Source: JBEIFW01 sp040382215
GTDB taxonomy: Bacteria; Actinomycetota; Acidimicrobiia; Acidimicrobiales; Ilumatobacteraceae
Direction: 5' to 3'
DNA length: 7,153 nucleotides
Assembly: GCA_040382215.1 (NCBI GenBank)
Contig: JBEIFW010000171.1
Coordinates: forward strand, 1-7,153
In this document: one piece after another, positions 1 through 5,019 of the stretch
Numbering within the stretch: the first letter of the stretch is position 1
Layout: every line of letters starts with the position of its first letter
Translations under genes and position numbers: made by a program
Notes under the pieces: model-generated
Seen by the model: only the letters and a program-made list of their open reading frames with translations
The model's database searches: none
Told to the model about the DNA's origin: nothing

Positions 1-1
1 C

Positions 2-1105
2 GGCGCGCGGCCGGGCCGCCGGCGGGCCGGGTCACGACCGCCGCTGCCCACGATCCGCACCGCGCACCTCGAGTTGCTGTGCGACGACGTCGGCGTGGTG
101 CAGCACGCCGTGGGCGGGGTGCCGAACCTTGCGACCGGCTACTGCGTCGACGACGTCGCCCGCCTGCTGCCGTGTGCCGTCGCGCTCGCCGAACGAACCG
201 GACATGCCGCCTGGCGCCGGCGGGCCGTGCTCGCGCTCGCCTTCCTTCGCCACGCCACCCCCGAACTCCGTGCGGCGGCGGGGATGCACAACCTGCTCAG
301 CTACGACCGTCGGTGGCTCGACCACCCGCACCACGGCGATCACGTCGGGCGTGCCGTGCGCGCGCTCGCCGCCGTCGTCGGCGACGGTCGACCCGACGCC
401 GAGCGTGTGCCCGCCGGGGTGCTGCTCGACGCCTTGTGCGCCGACGTGGCCGACACCCGGCCGAGCCACCGCACGGCGGCGCAGGTCGTCGTCGGCCTCG
501 CCCGGCTCGGGGGTGCTGCACCGCTGAGGCGCTGGGACGAACTCGTCGACGGGCTCGCCGACGGGCTCGCCGCGCTCCACGCCCGCAACGCCACTGCCGA
601 GTGGAACTGGTTCGAGAACGCGCTCGCCTACGACAACGCGCTCGTCCCCCACGCGCTGATCCTCGCCGGTCACCGGCTCGACGACGACCGGTACCTCCGG
701 CTCGGTCTGCGAACGTTGCGCTGGTACGGGGACCAGTGCGGCCTCGACGACCCGCCGGTCGTGCTGCCCGGAAACGAGGGACGCCACCGCGGTGAGCCCC
801 ACCCGGGCCATGGGGGCGAACAGCCGCTCGAGGCCGCAGCGCTCGTCGTCGCCGAACTCGACGCCCTTGCCGTCACGGGAGATGAAGCACACGGCCGGCG
901 AGCGCTGGCCGCCTGGTCCTGGTTCACCGGGACGAACCGCTGCGGCCGGTGGGTACTCGATCCGGCGACGGGCGGGTGCGCCGACGGGATCGACCACGGG
1001 GTGGTCAGCGCCAACCAGGGGGCGGAGTCGACGCTCGAGGCGCTGTCGGCCCGCCTCGCGCTCGACGCCGCCGGACCCGCCCTCGACCGGCTCGGAGCGC
1101 CGTGA
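2..1105 (+). CDS. Glycosyltransferase-associated alpha/alpha-toroid protein, 5' partial
   Basis: The frame is open from base 2 with no stop, and family-like sequence (PTIRTAHLELLCDD) precedes the first possible internal start near base 74, so the true start lies left of the window. Visible motifs are DDVGVVQHA followed by GYCVDDVAR, then EWNWFENALAYDNALVPHAL, then QPLEAA, and near the end SANQGAESTLEAL. From memory, this pattern belongs to the helical (alpha/alpha toroid) domain found as the C-terminal part of, or a separate partner to, family 4-type glycosyltransferases, commonly next to GH130 genes. No glycosyltransferase Rossmann domain is visible here; if present it lies upstream. The biochemical role of this domain is not established to my knowledge. 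A sugar-binding or glycosidase-like role is inferred from the fold and the conserved Trp, Glu and Asp residues. The stop overlaps the GH130 start by 4 bp (GTGA), which suggests translational coupling in one operon. Confidence 0.75.
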   Translation, partial: GARPGRRRAGSRPPLPTIRTAHLELLCDDVGVVQHAVGGVPNLATGYCVDDVARLLPCAVALAERTGHAAWRRRAVLALAFLRHATPELRAAAGMHNLLSYDRRWLDHPHHGDHVGRAVRALAAVVGDGRPDAERVPAGVLLDALCADVADTRPSHRTAAQVVVGLARLGGAAPLRRWDELVDGLADGLAALHARNATAEWNWFENALAYDNALVPHALILAGHRLDDDRYLRLGLRTLRWYGDQCGLDDPPVVLPGNEGRHRGEPHPGHGGEQPLEAAALVVAELDALAVTGDEAHGRRALAAWSWFTGTNRCGRWVLDPATGGCADGIDHGVVSANQGAESTLEALSARLALDAAGPALDRLGAP

Positions 1106-1894
1106 ACCCCTCGGCGCTGTTCCGCCGCCATCCCGGCAACCCGATCCTCACCCCGGCGGACTGGCCGGTGCCGGTGAACGCGGTCTGCAACCCGGCGGCG
1201 GCCCGGGCCGGCACGACGACCGTGCTCGTGTGCCGGGTGGAGGACACCCGAGGGATCTCGCACCTGTGGGCCGCCCGGTCCGACGACGGCTTGGGCGGCT
1301 GGCGGGTCGACCCGGCTCCGCTGCTGAGCCCCCGCCCGGGGATCGAAGACGAGCAGTGGGGGTTCGAGGACCCCCGACTGGTGCACGTCGACGAACTCGG
1401 CACCTGGGTGCTGACCGGCACGGCGTTCGGGCCTCCGGGCCCTGCGGTGTTCCTCGCCACGACCGATCTCGACACCGTCGAGGTCCGGGGAACGGTGTGT
1501 CCGCCGGAGGACAAGAACGCTGCGCTGCTCGGGCGACGCGTCGACGGCGAGTGGGTGCTGTTCCATCGGCCGGTGAGCCCGCTGACCGGACCGAAGCCGG
1601 ACATCTGGTTGTCCCGCAGCGCCGATCTCGCCACGTGGCACAACCCGCAGCGGGTCCTCGCCTGCCGGGACGGAGCCTGGTGGGACGCCGCCCGCCACGG
1701 ACTACGAGCGCATCGGGGACGTCCCGAACGTGGTATTCCCCTGCGGCGCAGTCCATGACCCCTCGACCGACGAGTACCGGCTCTATTACGGCGCCGCCGA
1801 CACCGTGATCGCCGTCGCCACTGCCCGCCTCGGCGACCTGCTCGACTACGTGCGGTCGTGCCCGGCGGACCCGGGGGTCCGTCACCAGCGGTAG
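1102..1894 (+). pseudogene. GH130 family glycoside phosphorylase/hydrolase, internal deletion and frameshift
   Basis: The GTG start at 1102 overlaps the upstream stop and has GGAG at 1094-1097. The first frame (1102-1758, 218 residues) shows GH130 features: an N-terminal RHPGNPIL, the catalytic-Asp region GFEDPR (residues 88-92 hold FEDPR), KNAALL...VLFHRP (138-157), DIWLSRSADL, and AWWDAAR (192-198). After that it becomes non-family sequence and stops. The family C-terminus continues in another frame from about 1700 to the TAG at 1892-1894: DYERIGDVPNVVFPCGA, then EYRLYYGAADTVIAVATA. The stretch that normally lies between the WDSARIG-like motif and the DYE..G.VPNVVFP motif, which carries the GWL..YHGV and YR.G..LLDL segments, is absent (about 60 residues, estimated from memory of the family). 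The lost segment contributes substrate- and phosphate-binding residues, so the product is unlikely to be active. GH130 enzymes act mostly on beta-mannosides. An assembly error is the main alternative to a true mutation. Confidence 0.8.
1866..1881 (-). terminator. Candidate hairpin terminator after the baeRF gene
   Basis: The inverted repeat CGGACCC-GG-GGGTCCG is a perfect 7-bp stem (or 6 bp with a 4-nt loop). On the minus strand it begins directly after the TGA of the baeRF gene (1884-1882). On the plus strand it lies in the last codons of the GH130 remnant. No T-tract follows on either strand. Actinobacterial hairpin terminators often lack a U-tract, so a terminator serving the convergent gene ends is possible, but in such GC-rich DNA the hairpin could be chance. 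Confidence 0.3.
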
Positions 1895-2979
1895 ACCCCG
1901 CCCGGGGCGTCGAGGTCACTCGCCGAGACGACGAGCAGCTCGGCGCGACCGGCGAGCGCACCCGCGATCGCCCGGTCGAGGCGCGGGTCCGTCCGGTCGG
2001 CGTGCTCGGGCACCAGCAGCGCCGCGACCCGTCCCCGCCCGGCTTCCGTGGCGAGTTCGTCGAGATCGCCGGACGCAAGGCCCGAGCCCTGACGGCGGTG
2101 GAACCGGTCGAGCCACGCGAGCGTCGCCACCGAGCGCACCGGGCCGAGCGCTGCGGCGCCCCGGGCGGCGAGCTCGGCGACGGCAACCCGTTCGACGGTC
2201 CCGGGGACCACGGCGGCGATCCGGTCCGGGTCGACGCTCGCCGCCCGCAGGCGGGCGACGAGATCGCCCACCCCGGCGACGACCACCGGCCGGGGATCGT
2301 CGGCGCCCAGGTGGCCCCACACGTGCCGGGCGACGACGCGGCAGAACTCGTCGAGTTCGTGGTCGTGCTCCCGATCGGCGTCGGCCTGGCCGTGGGAGGG
2401 CGCCACGCCCGAGCCGCTTCCCCCGTGGTGCACGATGTGCTGACCGCGTTCACGGGCCGGCACCGCCTCGTCGAGCCGGCGCGGGAGCCCGGCCTCGAGC
2501 GGGTACACCTCGTCGCCATCGACGGCGTACAGCGCCGTGTCCTGCAGCCCGAGCGTGAGCAGCACGAATCGGTTGGCACGCGCCGCGAGCAGCAGCGCCG
2601 TGAACGACGGCAGTTCACCCACCCCGACGAACGGCTCGATCGCCCCCGGTACGGACGCGGTCCAGTGGGCACCGGGGCCACGGTGCGGGGCGGGCGAGTG
2701 CGCAGGGGCGAGCCCGAGCACCATCGCCACGGATCCTCCGTGGCAAGGCCAGGCGTCGGCGAGCGCCTCAGCGGGCGCGAGAAGACCCGGTTCCCCGACG
2801 CGGTCGGCGGCGTCGCGAACCAGCGACCGCCACGTGAGCACGGCGTGTGCCTGCTCCGTGGGCAGACCGACCGGCGCGAGCAGGGTCACGCACGGCCCGG
2901 CCGACGCCGGGGACGCTGCGGCGGTCGCAAGCCCGGCGAGGGTAGGTAGATCGAGCGGTTCCACGGCGGGCTCACGCAA
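1882..2979 (-). CDS. baeRF-family (archaeo-eukaryotic release factor-like) protein, Rv2629-type
   Basis: The protein has 365 residues from a TTG at 2979, or 360 from an in-frame GTG at 2964. Neither start has a clear Shine-Dalgarno; the first overlaps the DUF2267 stop by 8 bp and the second begins 7 bases beyond it, so coupled translation is likely either way. The N-terminus (PCVTLLAPVGLPTEQAHAVL, residues 29-48) resembles the opening strand of baeRF proteins. A glycine/histidine-rich linker (GGSGSGVAPSHGQAD, 186-200) precedes a DREHDHELDEFCRVVARHVWGHL helix. The core RPVVVAGVGDLV (230-241) and the C-terminal GRVAALLVPE (316-325) and LLVVSASDLDAPGG (348-361) are typical of the eRF1-like/pelota-like fold. 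No GGQ motif is present, so peptide release as in true eRF1 is not expected. Mycobacterial Rv2629, a DosR-regulon member, belongs to this group by my recollection; ribosome-related stress function is inferred, not shown. No signal peptide or membrane segment is visible, so it should be cytosolic. Confidence 0.75.
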   Translation of the reverse strand: MREPAVEPLDLPTLAGLATAAASPASAGPCVTLLAPVGLPTEQAHAVLTWRSLVRDAADRVGEPGLLAPAEALADAWPCHGGSVAMVLGLAPAHSPAPHRGPGAHWTASVPGAIEPFVGVGELPSFTALLLAARANRFVLLTLGLQDTALYAVDGDEVYPLEAGLPRRLDEAVPARERGQHIVHHGGSGSGVAPSHGQADADREHDHELDEFCRVVARHVWGHLGADDPRPVVVAGVGDLVARLRAASVDPDRIAAVVPGTVERVAVAELAARGAAALGPVRSVATLAWLDRFHRRQGSGLASGDLDELATEAGRGRVAALLVPEHADRTDPRLDRAIAGALAGRAELLVVSASDLDAPGGVYRW

Positions 2980-3385
2980 AGTCGGCGAAGGCGGTGGGCA
3001 GGACGGTCACGACGTGCCCGAGAGCCCCCTCACCGCATTCGGCCCGCAGCACGTCGAGCACGGCGCGCACGGCGTCCTCGGCCTCGGAACGACCCTTCAG
3101 GTAGGCATTCCGCTCGATCCGGTCGAGGAACTCCTCCAACGTCCAACCCGACGGCGTCGAGGCCGGATGCCAGCCCTCGTAGAAGAGGCCCCGCACGAGC
3201 AACGGGAGCTGTGCGGCGAGATGGGCCGACACGTCGACGCCGACCCGGTCGCGCAGCTCCTGCAGCACCACCCGGAGCACCCGGTACGCGCGCTGACGAT
3301 CATCGGTGTCGAGCCGGCGGCCCACCTCGTCGATCCAGCGCTGTGTCGTCTCGACCGTTCGGTCGATCGCGTCGACGTGTTGCAT
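2972..3385 (-). CDS. DUF2267 domain protein
   Basis: The protein has 137 residues starting MQHVDAIDRT. The ATG at 3385 is chosen because GGAGGTG (minus strand, 3397-3391) lies 5 nt upstream, although the frame is open to 3565. The whole length matches DUF2267: TTQRWIDEVGRRLDTDDRQRAY (13-34), a helix with LRVVLQELRDRV (37-48), then the hallmark AHLAAQLPLLVRGLFYEGW (54-72), and a second half-repeat WTLEEFLDRIERNAYL (81-96) followed by DAVRAVLDVL. It is predicted to be an all-helical soluble protein of unknown biochemical role. It is the first gene of a two-gene minus-strand unit with the baeRF gene, and its start is about 48 bp from the DosR-like palindrome at 3433-3450. DUF2267 genes recur beside universal-stress, CBS and other stress genes in actinobacteria (recollection). 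Family assignment is firm; function is unknown. Confidence 0.85.
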   Translation of the reverse strand: MQHVDAIDRTVETTQRWIDEVGRRLDTDDRQRAYRVLRVVLQELRDRVGVDVSAHLAAQLPLLVRGLFYEGWHPASTPSGWTLEEFLDRIERNAYLKGRSEAEDAVRAVLDVLRAECGEGALGHVVTVLPTAFADFA

Positions 3386-3432
3386 GACTGCACCTCCGGC
3401 GTCCGACTCTGCGCCGGAGTTCCCGCCGTCCC

Positions 3433-3450
3433 CAGGGACCATCGTCCCTG
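3433..3450. promoter_or_regulatory. DosR/DevR-like operator (perfect inverted repeat)
   Basis: CAGGGAC-CATC-GTCCCTG is a perfect 7-bp inverted repeat with a 4-bp spacer. Its core, GGGAC-N4-GTCCC, agrees at all ten core positions and in spacing with the mycobacterial DosR box (TTSGGGACTWWAGTCCCSAA); the outer flanks do not match. It lies in the divergent region between the DUF2267/baeRF unit and the phosphoribosyltransferase/hydrolase gene. If an activator sits at about -42 as DevR often does, minus-strand transcription would start near 3399, just ahead of the DUF2267 ribosome binding site, with a weak -10-like CAGAGT at 3411-3406. No dosR gene is present in the window. Binding is inferred. 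Confidence 0.5.
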
Positions 3451-3493
3451 CAGCATGGGGAGCAGGGCCTGAGCACCGGCGACGGACGCCTCG

Positions 3494-3513
3494 GTGAGGA
3501 CCTTCGGCCCTGA
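3494..3513. promoter_or_regulatory. Second, degenerate DosR-like box
   Basis: The core AGGAC-CTTC-GGCCC (3497-3510) has the same N4 spacing as the box at 3433-3450 and differs from GGGAC-N4-GTCCC at one position in each half. Centres of the two sites are about 62 bp apart. Its centre is about 87 bp upstream of the GTG at 3591, so it is placed to act on the plus-strand phosphoribosyltransferase/hydrolase gene with a leader of roughly 45 nt. No convincing -10 element was recognised downstream; TAAGTG at 3545-3550 is a weak candidate. Degenerate secondary sites next to a strong one are common at DevR-controlled promoters, but chance is possible in GC-rich DNA. Confidence 0.3.
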
Positions 3514-3590
3514 CGACCGACGCCGCCGGCGGTGCCCGATGCCGTAAGTGCCGGTGCGGGGGCACGGCGAGCGAGCCCCGAGGAGGACGC

Positions 3591-4952
3591 GTGCTGTTCC
3601 AGGATCGAACCGACGCCGGCCGGCGCCTGGCCGATCGACTGCGCCATCTGCGTCATCTGCTCGGCGCCGACGTGGTGGTGGTCGGCCTGCCCCGCGGTGG
3701 GGTGCCGGTCGCCTACGAGGTGGCCGTCGCTCTCGACGCACCACTCGAGGTGATCGTGGTCCGCAAGCTCGGCGTGCCGTTCCAGCACGAGTTGGCGATG
3801 GGGGCCCTGGGCGAAGACGGCACGGTGGTGCTCGACGACCGGATCGTGCGCATGGCCGCCGTGACCGCCGACGAGATCGGCGCCGTCGAGCAGCGCGAGC
3901 GGGCCGAGCTCGACCGCCGCGTCCGGCTCCTGCGTTCGCGCCACCGCAAGGTCCCGCTCGAGGGGCGCACCGTCGTGATCGTCGACGACGGCATCGCCAC
4001 CGGCTCGACCGCCCGGGCGGCGTGCGCGGTCGCCCGGGCGCAGGGAGCGGCGCGCGTCGTGCTCGCCGTGCCGGTGGCGCCCCAGGACTGGACCCGCGAG
4101 CTCGCCGGAGTGGCCGACGAGTACCTGTGCCTCGACACCCCGTCGGAGTTCTTCGCCGTCGGTCAGTGGTATCGCGACTTCCGCCCGACGACCGACGACG
4201 ACGTGATCGCGCTCCTCGCCCGCCGGGACACCGCGCTCGCGTCGAGAGCCCGGGCGGCCCACGCAGGTGCCGCAGCGGGTGCCGCCGGGGACGACCCGCC
4301 CCTCGTCGATGCCGAGGTGGTGGTCGACGCCGGCACCGTCCGCCTCGGCGGTCATCTCACCGTCCCGGAACGGGCCTGCGGGCTGGTGATCTTCGTGCAC
4401 GGCAGCGGCAGCAGCCGCCACAGCCCCCGCAACCGGGCTGTCGCCGAGTGCCTCCAGGGGGCCGGGCTCGCAACGCTGCTGTTCGACCTGTTGACCCCCG
4501 CCGAGGAGCGCGACCGGGCCAACGTGTTCGACCTCGAACTGCTCGCCGGGCGGCTGCGGGAGGTCACCGCCTGGGCGGAGGCCCGCCCGGAGCTGCACGG
4601 ACTGCCGGTCGGCTGGTTCGGCGCATCGACCGGCGCCGGCGCTGCGCTGTGGGCTGCGGCCGAGCCGTCGGCGACCGTCGCCGCCGTGGTGTCCCGCGGC
4701 GGCCGGCCCGATCTCGCCGGGGCGCGCCTGGGAGCGGTCCAGGCCCCGACGCTGCTCGTCGTGGGAGGCGCCGACGACGTCGTGCTGCATCTGAACCGCC
4801 AGGCCGCCCAGCGGTTGCACTGCGAGCACCGGCTCGTCGTGATCCCCGGGGCAACCCACCTGTTCGAGGAGCCCGGCACCCTGCAGGCGGCGGCCGAAGC
4901 GGCCCGGGACTGGTTCGTCGACCACCTCGCCGTGGGTCACCGCGCCGCCTGA
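3591..4952 (+). CDS. Phosphoribosyltransferase / dienelactone-hydrolase-like fusion (Rv0571c-type)
   Basis: The protein has 453 residues from a GTG preceded by AGGAGG at 3581-3586 with 4-nt spacing. Residues 1 to about 215 form a type I phosphoribosyltransferase domain: VVVVGLPRGGVPVAYEVA (28-45), VRKLGVPFQHELAMGA (57-72) and the PRPP-binding loop VVIVDDGIATGST (128-140) with the acidic pair D132-D133. An Ala/Gly-rich linker (about 216-235) leads to an alpha/beta hydrolase domain with the oxyanion-region FVHGSGSSRHSPRN (268-281), nucleophile elbow GASTG (344-348, Ser346), a likely acid Asp395 in GGADD, and His423 in PGATHLF. All three triad residues are present, so both domains look intact. 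The same two-domain order is known for mycobacterial Rv0571c (about 443 residues), a DosR-regulon protein, by my recollection. Substrates of both domains are unknown; nucleobase or PRPP chemistry coupled to ester hydrolysis is only inference. It is a soluble cytosolic protein, transcribed divergently from the DUF2267/baeRF unit. Confidence 0.85.
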   Translation: MLFQDRTDAGRRLADRLRHLRHLLGADVVVVGLPRGGVPVAYEVAVALDAPLEVIVVRKLGVPFQHELAMGALGEDGTVVLDDRIVRMAAVTADEIGAVEQRERAELDRRVRLLRSRHRKVPLEGRTVVIVDDGIATGSTARAACAVARAQGAARVVLAVPVAPQDWTRELAGVADEYLCLDTPSEFFAVGQWYRDFRPTTDDDVIALLARRDTALASRARAAHAGAAAGAAGDDPPLVDAEVVVDAGTVRLGGHLTVPERACGLVIFVHGSGSSRHSPRNRAVAECLQGAGLATLLFDLLTPAEERDRANVFDLELLAGRLREVTAWAEARPELHGLPVGWFGASTGAGAALWAAAEPSATVAAVVSRGGRPDLAGARLGAVQAPTLLVVGGADDVVLHLNRQAAQRLHCEHRLVVIPGATHLFEEPGTLQAAAEAARDWFVDHLAVGHRAA

Positions 4953-4961
4953 CCGGGCGCA

Positions 4962-4984
4962 GGGCGGTGTGGAAAGATCCGCCC
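4962..4984 (+). terminator. Weak hairpin between the two fusion genes
   Basis: GGGCGG and CCGCCC form a 6-bp stem around an 11-nt loop, starting 10 bases after the TGA of the phosphoribosyltransferase/hydrolase gene. There is no T-tract. The whole gap to the next start is only 67 bp, so the downstream monooxygenase gene could either be co-transcribed or have its own promoter here. The element is a tentative terminator only. Confidence 0.2.
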
Positions 4985-5019
4985 CAGGGCCGGGGGTGGC
5001 CAAGGTTCAGGGGGATCCG

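Noticed and set aside
74..76. Start codon for the first gene inside the window.
   Set aside because: Family-like sequence continues upstream of it (PTIRTAHLELLCDD) and the frame is open to base 2, so the gene is treated as 5' partial.
32..997. Minus-strand open frame of 321 codons opposite the first gene.
   Set aside because: The plus strand carries conserved toroid-domain motifs along its whole length; the antisense product has no recognisable features.
949..1101. Upstream in-frame extension of the GH130 frame to 949.
   Set aside because: It overlaps the conserved C-terminus of the upstream gene and encodes Arg/Gly-rich sequence; the GTG at 1102 with GGAG and a 4-bp overlap begins exactly where GH130 homology begins.
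1716..1725. Palindrome GGGACGTCCC, resembling a DosR half-site pair.
   Set aside because: There is no 4-bp spacer, and it encodes part of the conserved GH130 segment IGDVPN inside a gene.
1858..2949. Plus-strand open frame of 363 codons opposite the baeRF gene.
   Set aside because: The translation is Arg/Gly/Pro-rich without motifs, while the minus strand gives a full-length baeRF protein.
3532..3753. Short plus-strand open frame of 73 codons starting upstream of the phosphoribosyltransferase gene.
   Set aside because: It overlaps the true gene in another frame, has no family signal, and its Shine-Dalgarno is absent, whereas AGGAGG at 3581 serves the GTG at 3591.
3300..5003. Minus-strand open frame of 567 codons across the divergent promoter and the phosphoribosyltransferase gene.
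   Set aside because: It runs antisense to a gene with intact catalytic motifs and shows no family resemblance; it is a codon-bias shadow.
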